DNA of 64,000 bases from an uncultured Chitinophagaceae bacterium (GTDB lineage Bacteria; Bacteroidota; Bacteroidia; Chitinophagales; Chitinophagaceae): assembly GCA_937907395.1 (NCBI GenBank), contig CALCII010000011.1, forward strand, positions 558,001-622,000, given 5' to 3'. A program made the position numbers and the translations under genes. Under the pieces are notes generated by a model. It was given only the letters and a program-made list of their open reading frames with translations, was not told the origin of the DNA and searched no databases. Shown in pieces: positions 18,424 to 27,637 of the stretch (its first letter is position 1; each line of letters opens with the position of its first letter).

Positions 18424-19509
18424 TTATTCAGCATGTAATTGATTTGACTCTGACAATTCTTTTTCAACCGGTACAAAATGGTACTGTATTTTTTCATTGT
18501 TCTTAACCTTTCCAAGACCCTCTGCAACAATTTTATCGCCTACAGCAAGTCCCGAACCAACCACGTATAAATGCGACATTTCCTGTGCAACGGTAATTAG
18601 TCTTGCCTGTACAACATTATTGGCATCCACCACGTACACATACTTTTTATCCAGTACATCGAAGGTTGATTTTTGCGGAATCAGGATGGCGTTTTTCAAT
18701 GATACGGGCATCAGGATGGTTCCTGTTTCTCCATGCCGGAGCAACGATCCCGGGTTGGGGAATGTAGCACGGAAAGCGATGTTGCCGGTTTCATTATTAA
18801 AATCGGCTTCAATTGTTTCTACCATTCCTTTATGGTCGAAGATGATATCGTTCGCCATTCGCAACTGTACTTCCTGTCCGTGATGTTGTTGATTGTTTTT
18901 TACCAGGTTGAGGTATTCGCTTTCGGGTACATTGAAGTAAACCCACATTTTACTGTTATCGGCCAATGTGGTAAGCAGCTCACCTTCATCGATCAGGCTG
19001 CCAAGGCGTTTTAAGAAGCGACCCATGATACCATCAAAAGGCGCCCTGATTTCTGTAAAATCAAGATGTGCTTTCGATAGCGCCATATCTGCTTTTGCTT
19101 TTTCCAACTTTGCTTTTGCTAAAGCCAGTTCGTTTGCTGATACGATATTTTTATCGGCCAGGCTTTTGGTGTTTTTGTATTCGATGTCAGCATAATTAGC
19201 TTCCGCAACTGCTTTCTGATATTCTGCTTCGTATACGATGGGCATGATCTGAAACAGGAGCTGGCCTTTCTTTACATACTGGCCTTCGTCTACAAAAATC
19301 TTTTGCAGGTAACCTTTCTCCTGAGATCGTAATTCGATGTGATTGATGGATTGAATCTGGCCTACATACTCTTTGTAGATCAGTGTATCTTTCATCAGGG
19401 GAGAGGTTACGGTGAAGGTTCCGCTTTCTTCTTTCTCTTTTTCTTTTGTTTTGCAGCTGATGCTAAAAACGAGCATACACAAGCCGACGAGCAGTGTTTG
19501 TCTGTTCAT
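18424..19509 (-). CDS. RND efflux periplasmic adaptor (membrane fusion protein)
   Basis: 361 residues with a lipoprotein signal (FSISC) and the barrel-lipoyl-helical hairpin order of HlyD/AcrA adaptors: VGQIQSINHIELRSQEKGYL, GQLLFQIMP, the helical pair around 95-150, and RAPFDGIMGRFLKRLGSLI. First gene of the efflux operon, 26 bases upstream of the permease. No dedicated TetR or two-component regulator is adjacent. Confidence 0.94.
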   Translation of the reverse strand: MNRQTLLVGLCMLVFSISCKTKEKEKEESGTFTVTSPLMKDTLIYKEYVGQIQSINHIELRSQEKGYLQKIFVDEGQYVKKGQLLFQIMPIVYEAEYQKAVAEANYADIEYKNTKSLADKNIVSANELALAKAKLEKAKADMALSKAHLDFTEIRAPFDGIMGRFLKRLGSLIDEGELLTTLADNSKMWVYFNVPESEYLNLVKNNQQHHGQEVQLRMANDIIFDHKGMVETIEADFNNETGNIAFRATFPNPGSLLRHGETGTILMPVSLKNAILIPQKSTFDVLDKKYVYVVDANNVVQARLITVAQEMSHLYVVGSGLAVGDKIVAEGLGKVKNNEKIQYHFVPVEKELSESNQLHAE

Positions 19510-19639
19510 TGCGTTTAAAATGGTTTGTTTGATAATTAAAAGCTATCGGGCACATGCGCCATGCATATACCGGTAAAGATGTGAAAACTGATAAATGGGA
19601 AAGATGCAGCACTAAGAATCAGTGCATGCAAGTAGCAAA

Positions 19640-20005
19640 TCAGACTCTGATGACTCTGATAAAAATATGATTGGCTGTTTGTGTAAAGCCTTGCGCCTGA
19701 TCTGTAATGTAAAATGTTGGATTATTGCTGATGGAATGAAGGCCAACAGTGAAAACCCAATAGGCCAGGTCGCTGGAAAAAGTTCGTTTTGAATTTTCTG
19801 TTTCCTCTTCTTCTTCCCGTTCTTCTATGAAGAGGTCATCTGTATCAAGACTTTTAACATCCGGATTTGTATAAAATCCCTGGTTGTTATTAAAAGCGGA
19901 AGAAAAGGCTTTATGAGAAAATGAAAGTGTTGATGGAAATGCAACAGACACCCCTTTCAACAAGAGCAGGGAAAATAGAAGTAGATATGTCAGCTGCTTC
20001 ATCAT
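19640..20005 (-). CDS. Small secreted protein, unknown function
   Basis: 121 residues with a strong signal peptide (MMKQLTYLLLFSLLLLKGVS), an acidic block EEREEEEETE around residue 62, and a C-terminal half with alternating hydrophobic residues. A TAnnTTTG box just upstream supports it as a real gene. It lies upstream of the efflux operon on the same strand, separated by 130 bases, so a link is possible but unproven. No homologous family recognised. Confidence 0.55.
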   Translation of the reverse strand: MMKQLTYLLLFSLLLLKGVSVAFPSTLSFSHKAFSSAFNNNQGFYTNPDVKSLDTDDLFIEEREEEEETENSKRTFSSDLAYWVFTVGLHSISNNPTFYITDQAQGFTQTANHIFIRVIRV

Positions 20006-20013
20006 AGAAGTGG

Positions 20014-20021
20014 CAAAAGTA
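20014..20021 (-). promoter_or_regulatory. Putative -7 promoter box of the 19640-20005 gene
   Basis: TACTTTTG on the minus strand, 8 bases before the ATG at 20005; no clear -33 element. Confidence 0.45.
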
Positions 20022-20077
20022 ACAATGAAACCCCGAAAATGTTAAGCGGATGGCTTTTTTGAAGGTTAATTAACCAA

Positions 20078-20107
20078 AAAAGCTCCGGAAACAGGTCCGG
20101 AGCTTTT
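20078..20107 (-). terminator. Rho-independent terminator of rng
   Basis: Inverted repeat AAAAGCTCCGGA (20078-20089) and TCCGGAGCTTTT (20096-20107) with a 6-base loop, followed on the minus strand by a run of T. It lies 19 bases after the rng stop codon. Confidence 0.85.
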
Positions 20108-20126
20108 AAATAGTATGTAATTGCTA

Positions 20127-21674
20127 TCAGATTTTAATTTCTTCTTCGTTGGCATCGTAGAAGTGATATTCTGTGAGATGATAGCCCGTATTGCTTTTCA
20201 CTTTTACTTTTTGCTTGTATTTCCAGCTCCATTTCATGCGTTTCGACGGCAAACCTTTGCGCAGGAATGCTTCCATAATGGGATGAACCATGATGGTGAG
20301 CCCTTTGTGCTTTTGCATCACCAGGTAGCTGAGGTTCTTTTCAATTTCATCTTCCAGGATGAGCGTGGATGAAACTTTACCGGTTCCGTTACAGCTAGGG
20401 CAAACTTCCTGTGTGTTGATGTTTACTTCGGGTTTCATGCGCTGACGGGTGATTTGCATGAGCCCGAATTTGGAGATGGGAAGGATGGCATGCTTGGCTC
20501 TGTCGGGCCTCATGAATTCTTCCACTGCATCGGCGAGTTTCTTTTTGTTTTCGGGCAGTTTCATATCAATAAAATCCACCACGATAATGCCACCGATATC
20601 ACGCAAACGAAGCTGGCGTGCAATTTCTTCAGCCGCTTCCATATTCGTTTGCAATGCGTTTTCTTCCTGGTTCGCACTTACACTTTTGTAGCCGCTGTTT
20701 ACATCAATAACATGTAAGGCCTCAGTGTGCTCGATGATGAGATAAGCACCACTTGCCAGGTTTACTGTTTTGCCAAAAGAAGCTTTCACTTGTTTGGTTA
20801 CTCCAAAGCTGTCGAATATGGGAGAACCATTCTGGTAGAAGGTTACAATATCTGCTTTATCGGGAGCAACTTTCTGAATATAACTGCGGGCATCGTTGTA
20901 AATGTTTTTATCATTGACCACAATGCGGTTGAAATCGGCATTGAGCAGATCTCTCAGAATACTCGTTGTTTTGTCTTTTTCGCCCAGAATTTTGGCAGGT
21001 GGATTGGCTCCTTTCAGGTTTTGCTGAATCTGGTGCCATGTGTTCACCAGGTTGTTGAGATCGTCGTGCAGCTCGGCTGTGTTCTTGCCTTCGGCTGCTG
21101 TGCGCACAATCACCCCAAAGTTTTTGGGTTTGATGGCTTCCACAATTTTCTGGAGTCGTTTCCGCTCATCGCCCGAATGAATTTTACGGGATACGGCAAC
21201 GATGTCATTGAAGGGGGTAATCACCACAAAGCGGCCCGGCAGCGATATTTCACAGCTCAGCCTGGGTCCTTTGGCGGCAATAGGCTCTTTCAGGATTTGC
21301 ACCAGTACATTGGGCTTTCCGTTCAGTACTTCACCAATTTTTCCTGTTTTAATGATTTCAGCTTCGTTTTGAAACTTGCCAAAATCAGAAATGCCTTCGC
21401 TTTTATCGGCGATGGCCAGACTGGTGAATTTTAAAATCGAACGAACGTAGGGGCTCAGGTCGGTGTAATGAAGGAAACCATCCTTTTCGAAGCCAACATC
21501 CACGAAGGCAGCATTCATACCGGGCACCAGTTTTTTCACTTTGCCCAGATATAAATCACCAACAGTAAAGCTGGCATCATTACTTTCCTGATGCAACTCT
21601 ACCAGTTTCCGGTCTTCTAATAAAGCGATTTCCACCCCGTTGGGAGCAGCGTTAATGATCAGTTCCTTGTTCAC
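20127..21674 (-). CDS. rng: Ribonuclease E/G family endoribonuclease
   Basis: 515 residues beginning with GTG. An N-terminal S1 domain (about 35-125, DLYLGKVKKLVPGMNAAFVD) is followed by the catalytic DNase I-like part with the metal-binding aspartates in VIDVNSGYKS and GGIIVVDFIDM, then the zinc-link CPSCNGTGKV. The length fits RNase G rather than RNase E with its long degradosome tail. It cuts single-stranded 5'-monophosphorylated RNA in rRNA maturation and mRNA decay. Confidence 0.94.
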   Translation of the reverse strand: MNKELIINAAPNGVEIALLEDRKLVELHQESNDASFTVGDLYLGKVKKLVPGMNAAFVDVGFEKDGFLHYTDLSPYVRSILKFTSLAIADKSEGISDFGKFQNEAEIIKTGKIGEVLNGKPNVLVQILKEPIAAKGPRLSCEISLPGRFVVITPFNDIVAVSRKIHSGDERKRLQKIVEAIKPKNFGVIVRTAAEGKNTAELHDDLNNLVNTWHQIQQNLKGANPPAKILGEKDKTTSILRDLLNADFNRIVVNDKNIYNDARSYIQKVAPDKADIVTFYQNGSPIFDSFGVTKQVKASFGKTVNLASGAYLIIEHTEALHVIDVNSGYKSVSANQEENALQTNMEAAEEIARQLRLRDIGGIIVVDFIDMKLPENKKKLADAVEEFMRPDRAKHAILPISKFGLMQITRQRMKPEVNINTQEVCPSCNGTGKVSSTLILEDEIEKNLSYLVMQKHKGLTIMVHPIMEAFLRKGLPSKRMKWSWKYKQKVKVKSNTGYHLTEYHFYDANEEEIKI

Positions 21675-21782
21675 TCAAGTACGTCTTTTAGTTGAACCAT
21701 CTTACTTCACCTGATCAGGAAGGAATAGGCCAATACAATTTTTGATACAAGCAACGTATTAGTTATTGTATGGCAACAGAAT

Positions 21783-21816
21783 ACAGAGTCCCGCTTTGTT
21801 AAGGGCGGGACTCCGT
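21783..21816. terminator. Hairpin between the small basic protein gene and rng
   Basis: Near-perfect 12-bp inverted repeat (21783-21794 and 21805-21816, one mismatch, core GAGTCCCGC/GCGGGACTC). There is no clear T-run on either side, so it may be a processing site or stabiliser rather than a true terminator. Confidence 0.5.
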
Positions 21817-21828
21817 ACAAAAAGAAGA

Positions 21829-21924
21829 TTATTTATTCTTCTTCTTATGACGGTTCTTCCTCAGACGCTTCTTACGCTTGTGCGTCGCAATTTTATGACG
21901 CTTTCTTTTTTTACCGCAAGGCAT
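21829..21924 (-). CDS. AURKAIP1/COX24-like very small basic protein
   Basis: 31 residues beginning MPCGKKRKRHKIATHKRKKR; over half the residues are Lys, Arg or His. This is the tiny highly conserved Bacteroidota protein related to the C-terminal domain of mitochondrial COX24/AURKAIP1 (mS38). From that relationship it is probably a ribosome-associated RNA-binding protein. The position between rng and a TPR gene suits an RNA-related role. The call rests on recognising the sequence; the ribosomal location is inference. Confidence 0.85.
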   Translation of the reverse strand: MPCGKKRKRHKIATHKRKKRLRKNRHKKKNK

Positions 21925-21962
21925 ACTTAATAAGATTTAAGTTCGGTTAATAATAATTTTAT

Positions 21963-22838
21963 CTAAAGTGTTTTTATGTGCGCTTCTATTTGTTTCAGCA
22001 TTTCGGGGTTTCCCTTGAACTTCTTTTGTGATTCCAACTTCTTTACAGTTGTTATAAATTGCTGATACCATTCTTTTGCTGCTGCTTTATCGCCCGATTG
22101 CTCATACGCATCTGCTAAGCGAAGAATGACTTCAAGGTTTTCCGGTTGCAACTCAACTACTTTTTTAAATCGCTCAATCGCTTTCGGCATTTGTCCGCTT
22201 ATAAATGAACCAACGCCTAACATATATTGAGCAAAAGTGTTGTTGGGATCTTTTTCTGTTACTTCACGTATGAGTGCTATTCCCCGCATGGGCGGTTCGG
22301 CACCGGCACCGCCAAAGAAATAACAGCTGCCAAGTCCAACTTTTGTAGAATCGTTACCCGGATTTAACTCCAGTGCTTTTTCAAATAACTCTTTTGCTTC
22401 TTTGGCCATCCAAACCTGTAGCGGTTGTTCCTCAACAGTTTGTAACTCGCTTAAAAGCAAATGGGCTGCAAAGGTGAGGTTTTTCTCTGACTTTTCCAAC
22501 TTAGCAGCCTCTCCAAGGTATTTAATATAGGGTACAAATGCACCTACACTGTCCATCCAGAAACGGGACAGGGTGCGGTACAGGGTAATTTGCTGCTCTT
22601 TTACATCTCTCCGGCTGATGGAATTCTCCCAACCGGTCACTTTTTCTAGCTGGGCCGGCGTCAATCTTTTTTTAGCCTGTGATAGCATGGTTGGAAAGTC
22701 CAGTTCCTGGTGCGGCTCGGTGTGAGTGGCGGCAGGTTGGGGTTTGGGTTCATTTTTCGGGACGGTCCGTCCAAAAAAGAACAAAAGAAAAACCGCAAGA
22801 ATTGCGGTTGAAAGAAGTATGATTTGCTGTTTATTCAC
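21963..22838 (-). CDS. Membrane-anchored TPR protein
   Basis: About 291 residues from the GTG at 22838, chosen because the product then opens with VNKQQIILLSTAILAVFLL, a clean signal anchor; a TTG 42 bases upstream would add a non-membrane stretch. The rest is periplasmic with TPR units near the C-terminus (NTFAQYMLGVGSFISGQMPK and NLEVILRLADAYEQSGDKAA). Found between HU and the small basic protein on the same strand. Probably an envelope scaffold; no specific partner can be named. Confidence 0.75.
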   Translation of the reverse strand: MNKQQIILLSTAILAVFLLFFFGRTVPKNEPKPQPAATHTEPHQELDFPTMLSQAKKRLTPAQLEKVTGWENSISRRDVKEQQITLYRTLSRFWMDSVGAFVPYIKYLGEAAKLEKSEKNLTFAAHLLLSELQTVEEQPLQVWMAKEAKELFEKALELNPGNDSTKVGLGSCYFFGGAGAEPPMRGIALIREVTEKDPNNTFAQYMLGVGSFISGQMPKAIERFKKVVELQPENLEVILRLADAYEQSGDKAAAKEWYQQFITTVKKLESQKKFKGNPEMLKQIEAHIKTL

Positions 22839-22906
22839 CGGAACCTTTTTGAATTGAACAGCAAAACTAAAGCAAGGCAATCAAATTAACGGCAAAAGCT
22901 GAAGGA

Positions 22907-23197
22907 TCAGGAGCCGGTATGTTGATTTTTAACTTCCTGAATGAATTCCTTGGCAGGTTTAAATGCCGGAATAAAATGTTCTGGAATGTGTACAGCCGTG
23001 TTACGCTTGATGTTACGTCCGATTTTGGCAGCTCTTTTCTTGGTAATAAAGGAGCCAAATCCACGGATGTAGATGTTTTGTCCGGCTGCCAAAGAATCTT
23101 TGACTTCTTTGAACATGGTTTCAAGTGTTACCAGAACATCCACCTTGGGAATACCTGTTTTTTCAGAAATTTGGTTGACGAGATCTGCTTTTCTCAT
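22907..23197 (-). CDS. HU/IHF-family DNA-binding protein
   Basis: 96 residues from the ATG at 23197; the frame is open further upstream, but only this start gives the normal HU N-terminus MRKADLVNQISEKTGI. The DNA-contact arm includes IRGFGSFITKKRAAKIGRN. A short non-conserved tail ends the protein. HU bends and compacts DNA as a dimer. The gene is divergent from mutY across a 191-base A+T-rich gap that must hold both promoters. Confidence 0.93.
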   Translation of the reverse strand: MRKADLVNQISEKTGIPKVDVLVTLETMFKEVKDSLAAGQNIYIRGFGSFITKKRAAKIGRNIKRNTAVHIPEHFIPAFKPAKEFIQEVKNQHTGS

Positions 23198-23388
23198 TGA
23201 AATGCGTTTTAGGGTTATACATAAGAAACTATCCGAACGCAAGCCGGACGGGAATAAAGATCGTAAAAATATTTTAAAAGTGAAAACTTTTACCGGATAA
23301 CTTATTGATTTTGAACAAACAGCACCGGGGAAACTTAGTTGAGATATTTTTGTTTGAATATTAAACAAAACAGTGACTTTTGGAACGT

Positions 23389-24468
23389 ATGGCAACCTCA
23401 AATGAGCAATTTTTCAGGAAGAAACTGATGCAGTGGCACAAACATGATAACAAGCGTGAGTTGCCATGGAAAGGAGAAAAAGATGTGTACCGCATCTGGC
23501 TGAGTGAAATCATTCTGCAGCAAACCCGAGCCGGGCAGGGATGGAAGTACTACGAGCGTTTTGTTGAGGCTTACCCCAACGTAGAGGCACTGGCGAAAGC
23601 TCCAATCGAAGAAGTGTACAAGCTTTGGGAGGGATTGGGCTATTACAATCGCTGCCGCAACCTGCATGCTACCGCAAAGGAAGTGGTGAGCATGGGAGCT
23701 TTCCCTAACACTTATGATGCCATACTGGAACTGAAGGGCATAGGCCCTTATACTGCTGCTGCTATCTCTTCTTTTGCTTTCAATTTACCCTATGCGGTGG
23801 TGGATGGAAATGTGTTCCGGGTGTTGAGCCGCTTTTTTGGAATGGATACGGCAATTGATTCCACAGTTGGTAAAAAACGATTTACTGAGCTGGCACAAAA
23901 TTGCCTGGATGCCAAACAATCGGCACAATACAACCAGGCGATTATGGATTTTGGTGCCACCGTTTGTAAGCCCGAAGCACCATTGTGCAACACCTGTGTG
24001 ATGAAGCAGCAATGTGTGGCCCTGAAGGAGAACCGTATTACTGAACTTCCTGTAAAAGAAAAGCAAACCAAACAACGAAGACGCTGGTTTATTTATCACA
24101 TCATATACCACAAAGGGAAATTTGCTGTTGAGCAGCGGATGAAAAAAGATGTATGGCAGCACTTATATGAATTTCCGCAAGTAGAATTTACATCTGAAAA
24201 GGAATGGAAGCAGGCATTGAAAAACGGGGAACGGATTGTTAAAAAACCATTCAGGGAATTGGCTGTAACCAAAAGCATTGTTCAGAAGCTTTCGCATCAA
24301 ATCATCCATGCTTCAGCAGTATTACTGGAGTTGCCCGATACTTATCGGGGAAAGTTGCCCGAATGGGAATGGAAAACAGAAAAGCAGCTAAAGCAGCTTC
24401 CCTTTCCAAGGATTATTAACGATCTGGCAGATGTTAAAGTGCTGCGTTTATTTGAAAATCATACTTGA
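23389..24468 (+). CDS. mutY: A/G-specific adenine glycosylase
   Basis: 359 residues from the ATG at 23389 (a TTG 9 bases upstream is possible). It has the helix-hairpin-helix LKGIGPYTAAAISSFAF, the catalytic aspartate in VVDGNVFRV, the 4Fe-4S loop C-x6-C-x2-C-x5-C (CKPEAPLCNTCVMKQQC), and a C-terminal NUDIX-like domain that reads 8-oxoG (RRRWFIYHIIYHKGKFAVEQ onward). It removes adenine mispaired with 8-oxoguanine. The order mutY-ssb-gldE-gldD is a conserved Bacteroidota neighbourhood. Confidence 0.96.
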   Translation: MATSNEQFFRKKLMQWHKHDNKRELPWKGEKDVYRIWLSEIILQQTRAGQGWKYYERFVEAYPNVEALAKAPIEEVYKLWEGLGYYNRCRNLHATAKEVVSMGAFPNTYDAILELKGIGPYTAAAISSFAFNLPYAVVDGNVFRVLSRFFGMDTAIDSTVGKKRFTELAQNCLDAKQSAQYNQAIMDFGATVCKPEAPLCNTCVMKQQCVALKENRITELPVKEKQTKQRRRWFIYHIIYHKGKFAVEQRMKKDVWQHLYEFPQVEFTSEKEWKQALKNGERIVKKPFRELAVTKSIVQKLSHQIIHASAVLLELPDTYRGKLPEWEWKTEKQLKQLPFPRIINDLADVKVLRLFENHT

Positions 24469-24554
24469 AAGAGTGCATTAAAAAATGTAATTTAGGAGTG
24501 GACCGAACCAATGGCTCGGAATAACAATCATACACTTACCTAAATTTTATTTTT

Positions 24555-24986
24555 ATGCGTGGTGTTAATCGTGTTATGCTGATTGGTAACCTGGGTAAAG
24601 ATCCGGATGTACAACAACTGGAAGGAAATGTTGCAGTGGCTAAGTTCCCATTGGCAACAACCGAAACCTTTAAAGACCGAACCGGTAAACTGGTAAGCCA
24701 GACCGAATGGCACACCGTGGTTCTTTGGCGTGGACTGGCAGAACTGGCTCAGAAATACCTGCACAAAGGAAGCCTTGTATATATAGAAGGCCGTTTGAAA
24801 ACAAGAAGCTGGGATGATAAATCGGGTTCTAAAAAATTTACAACCGAAGTAGTGGGGGATAATCTCATTATGCTTGATAAAAGAAATGAAGGCGGAGCCA
24901 AACATGATTTACCGGATTCCATTACGGGTTATCATGGCGATGACCTTCCTCCGATAGGCGACCCGGCAGAAGATTTACCTTTTTAA
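24555..24986 (+). CDS. ssb: Single-stranded DNA-binding protein
   Basis: 143 residues: OB fold beginning MRGVNRVMLIGNLGKDPDV, TEWHTVVLWRGLAE, KGSLVYIEGRLKTRSW, and the acidic C-terminal tip ending DLPF used to recruit repair and replication proteins. Slightly short linker compared with E. coli. Same strand as mutY, 86 bases downstream. Confidence 0.96.
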   Translation: MRGVNRVMLIGNLGKDPDVQQLEGNVAVAKFPLATTETFKDRTGKLVSQTEWHTVVLWRGLAELAQKYLHKGSLVYIEGRLKTRSWDDKSGSKKFTTEVVGDNLIMLDKRNEGGAKHDLPDSITGYHGDDLPPIGDPAEDLPF

Positions 24987-25006
24987 TGCAGTTGATTTCT
25001 ATTGTC

Positions 25007-25014
25007 TATTTTTG
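25007..25014 (+). promoter_or_regulatory. Putative -7 promoter box of gldE
   Basis: TATTTTTG fits TAnnTTTG, 33 bases before the TTG start of gldE; suggests gldE-gldD can be transcribed separately from ssb. Confidence 0.4.
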
Positions 25015-25047
25015 CCCTGCCTTGATTATTGACCAAAACCTATAGCC

Positions 25048-26394
25048 TTGGATTATTATTCGTTAGGGAATTCCATACTGCTTTCTTTACAACCGGTTCT
25101 GTTAACCATCAACAGTCAGGGTTTAACCTTGTTGGTGATCCTTTTTTTGGCCTTGCTGTTTTTTTCCTTTGTGGTGAGCGGGGCTGAAGTGGCTTTCTTT
25201 TCACTGAAATATAAAGATCTCAATATGCTGAAGACGAAGTCGGATCCTTCGGCTCGGCGTGTGGTGAATTTGCTGGAAGAACCGAAAGTGTTGATGGGAA
25301 GCCTGGTAAGCGCCAATACTTTTTTCAACCTGGGCATTATTATTATTTCCAATATTCTCATTGATGAGTTTATTCATATCAAACAGAATTTACTCCTGGT
25401 TGATTTTATCATTAAAGTGGTGGCCATTACAGCCCTGATTTTATTGTTCTGTGAAATGTTACCGAAAGTGTGGGCTTCACATAATAATATCTTCTTTGCT
25501 TTTTTTGCCGGATGGTGGATTGATTCTATTGTGTTTCCCATGTTCAAATCGGTGGGACAGTGGCTGTCGAATTACTCCGATAATATTGAGAAGCGACTTG
25601 GTAAATACCAATCATCAAATCTTAAGGCAGATGAATTGGATTATGCAATTGATCTCATGAGTGAGGATGAAGCCACGATGGAGGAGAAACAAATCCTGAA
25701 AGGAATACAGAAGTTCAGCAATATCACGGTTAAGCAAATTATGAAATCAAGGTTGGACGTAAGTCCGATTGAATTGGGCGCCTCTTTTGCAGATGTAGTG
25801 AACAAAGTGCAGGACCTGCACTACAGCCGGTTCCCGGTGATTAAAAAAAATATGGATGAAGTGGTGGGATTGATTCAAACAAAAGATTTGTTGCCACACT
25901 TACATGAAGCAGATGATTTTCACTGGCAACAACTGATGCGCACTCCTTATTTTGTTCCCGAACAAAAACTGATTGATGACCTGTTGAAAGAATTTCAGCA
26001 AAAGCACATTCACTTTGCTGTGGTGGTGGATGAATTTGGAGGAACCAGTGGTATTGTAACGATGGAAGATATCCTTGAAGAAATCATTGGTGAAATCAAA
26101 GATGAGTTTGATGATGAAGAAAGTATCAATAAAAAGATAGACGAGTACAATTACATCTTCGAAGGAAAAACGATGATACATGATGTTTGTAAAATCATGA
26201 ATCTCCCCCCTGAAACATTTGAAGAGGTACGTGGCGAAAGTGAATCACTGGCCGGATTGGTATTGGAACTTGCCGAACGTTTACCCAAGAATAATGATGT
26301 GGTACATGCAGGTGATTTTTCTTTCACAGTAGTGGAAGTGAGCCGCAATCGAATTGAAAAAGTGAAAGTAACGATCAAACCCCTGAGTGAATAA
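25048..26394 (+). CDS. gldE: Gliding-motility protein GldE (CorC/CNNM-type membrane protein)
   Basis: 448 residues from a TTG start, the only good start before the first membrane segment. The order is a CNNM transmembrane domain (about 25-190, FVVSGAEVAFFSLK), a pair of CBS domains (about 210-330, MKSRLDVSPIELG and VDEFGGTSGIVTMEDILEEI), and a CorC/HlyC transporter-associated domain to the end. The CBS-CorC order and the adjacent gldD identify GldE. In Flavobacterium GldE is linked to gliding and type IX secretion, acting alongside GldD. Confidence 0.9.
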   Translation: MDYYSLGNSILLSLQPVLLTINSQGLTLLVILFLALLFFSFVVSGAEVAFFSLKYKDLNMLKTKSDPSARRVVNLLEEPKVLMGSLVSANTFFNLGIIIISNILIDEFIHIKQNLLLVDFIIKVVAITALILLFCEMLPKVWASHNNIFFAFFAGWWIDSIVFPMFKSVGQWLSNYSDNIEKRLGKYQSSNLKADELDYAIDLMSEDEATMEEKQILKGIQKFSNITVKQIMKSRLDVSPIELGASFADVVNKVQDLHYSRFPVIKKNMDEVVGLIQTKDLLPHLHEADDFHWQQLMRTPYFVPEQKLIDDLLKEFQQKHIHFAVVVDEFGGTSGIVTMEDILEEIIGEIKDEFDDEESINKKIDEYNYIFEGKTMIHDVCKIMNLPPETFEEVRGESESLAGLVLELAERLPKNNDVVHAGDFSFTVVEVSRNRIEKVKVTIKPLSE

Positions 26395-26395
26395 C

Positions 26396-26989
26396 ATGAA
26401 GTCCTTATCTGCCTTATCCCTTCTCATTGCAATAGTTGTGCTTTCTTCCTGTAACTCAGACTCTGTACCCAAGCCTAAGGGGTATTTCAAAATTGAAGTG
26501 CCGGAAAAAAAATATGTGTTGTTTGATGATCCTGCTTATCCTTATTCGTTCGAATACCCGGCTTACGGAACAATTATCAAAGACAGTACTTTCTTTGACG
26601 ACAAGCCTGAAAATCCCTACTGGATCAATATCGATTTTCCCGAATTCAAAGGAAAATTATACATCAGCTACAAAACAGTAGGCGGCAACAACCGGTTCGA
26701 TAAGCTGGTGGAAGATGCATTTAAGATGACGAGTAAACACAGCCTGAAAGCAACTTCTATTGATGAAATTCCCGTAAAAGGTGGTCCGGGTGTGGAAGGT
26801 TTTGTGTTTGATGTAGGCGGTAATGCAGCAACCGGGAAACAATTTTTTGTAACCGATAGTACCCGGCATTTTTTAAGAGGTGCTTTGTATTTTGATGCAA
26901 CACCCAACTATGATTCCATTATGCCGGTTGAGGATTTTCTTTTTAAAGACATGCAACACCTCATCCAGACATTAAAGTGGAAAAAGTAA
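26396..26989 (+). CDS. gldD: Gliding-motility lipoprotein GldD
   Basis: 197 residues from the ATG one base after the gldE stop. Lipoprotein signal ending LSSC, then the conserved GldD start PKPKGYFKIEVPEKKY and the block FEYPAYGTI, NPYWINIDFPEFKGKLYISY. GldD is an outer-envelope lipoprotein needed for gliding in Flavobacterium and probably for type IX secretion. Cotranscribed with gldE. Gliding itself cannot be concluded from this pair alone, since non-gliding relatives also keep it. Confidence 0.93.
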   Translation: MKSLSALSLLIAIVVLSSCNSDSVPKPKGYFKIEVPEKKYVLFDDPAYPYSFEYPAYGTIIKDSTFFDDKPENPYWINIDFPEFKGKLYISYKTVGGNNRFDKLVEDAFKMTSKHSLKATSIDEIPVKGGPGVEGFVFDVGGNAATGKQFFVTDSTRHFLRGALYFDATPNYDSIMPVEDFLFKDMQHLIQTLKWKK

Positions 26990-27003
26990 TCATCTTTAAT
27001 AAC

Positions 27004-27020
27004 TTCTGTTCATAACAGAA
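27004..27020. promoter_or_regulatory. Short palindrome upstream of the DUF3109 operon
   Basis: TTCTGTT, CAT spacer, AACAGAA: a perfect 7-bp inverted repeat just before the -7 box at 27029. It could be an operator or a short gldD terminator; no T-run follows. Confidence 0.3.
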
Positions 27021-27028
27021 CCCCGCTT

Positions 27029-27036
27029 TATCTTTG
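27029..27036 (+). promoter_or_regulatory. Putative -7 promoter box of the DUF3109-lutB operon
   Basis: TATCTTTG matches TAnnTTTG and ends 4 bases before the ATG at 27041. Confidence 0.55.
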
Positions 27037-27040
27037 CAGA

Positions 27041-27637
27041 ATGATCATAATTGACAATATATACATCAGTGATGAAGTAATTGAGGAGCAGTTTGTGTGT
27101 GATCTCAAAAAGTGCAAAGGTGGTTGTTGCGTGGAGGGTGATGCAGGTGCGCCACTCACCAAAGAAGAAATGAAAGAAGTACAACAGGCGTATCCGGTTG
27201 TAAAATCCATGCTCACGAAGGAAGGTGTTTCTGTTGTTGAGAAAGAAGGATTCTATCAATACGACCAGGAATTTGGCTGGGTAACTCCGGTCATCTCCAA
27301 TGGAATGTGTGTCTATGGTTTCACAGATGAGCAGGGTGTGGTGAAATGTTCGTTTGAACAGGCATACAACGAAGGGAAAATCAAATGGAAGAAGCCCATC
27401 TCCTGTCATCTGTTTCCCATAAAAATCAGCAAGAGTAAATCAACCGATCAGGAGTATGTGAATTATGAACCACGTCCATCGCTTTGCAGTCCGGCTTGCG
27501 AACTGGGCAAGCAACTGAAAGTGCCCGTGTACCAGTTCCTCAAAGAGCCATTGATCCGCAAGTATGGAGAAGAAATTTATGAAGTGCTTACCCAGATAGC
27601 CGATCAGTATTATCAAGATAAAAACCAGAACAAATGA
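27041..27637 (+). CDS. DUF3109-family cysteine-cluster protein
   Basis: 198 residues with cysteines in the pattern FVCDLKKCKGGCCVEGDAGA near the N-terminus, then MCVYGF, VKCSFEQ, SCHLFPI and LCSPACELG. This is the DUF3109 relative of the YkgJ-type metal/Fe-S-chelating cysteine cluster family, widespread in Bacteroidota. Function unknown; a metal- or cluster-binding role is inferred from the cysteines. Its stop overlaps the lutB start (ATGA), so the two are translationally coupled. Confidence 0.88.
   Translation: MIIIDNIYISDEVIEEQFVCDLKKCKGGCCVEGDAGAPLTKEEMKEVQQAYPVVKSMLTKEGVSVVEKEGFYQYDQEFGWVTPVISNGMCVYGFTDEQGVVKCSFEQAYNEGKIKWKKPISCHLFPIKISKSKSTDQEYVNYEPRPSLCSPACELGKQLKVPVYQFLKEPLIRKYGEEIYEVLTQIADQYYQDKNQNK

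Noticed and set aside
20727..21434. 235-codon plus-strand frame opposite rng
   Set aside because: It lies wholly inside the well-conserved rng gene and its composition (Cys, Phe, Gly rich) is that of an antisense shadow.
22907..23401. 164-residue version of the HU protein
   Set aside because: The extra 68 residues overlap mutY and do not resemble HU; the ATG at 23197 gives a standard HU.
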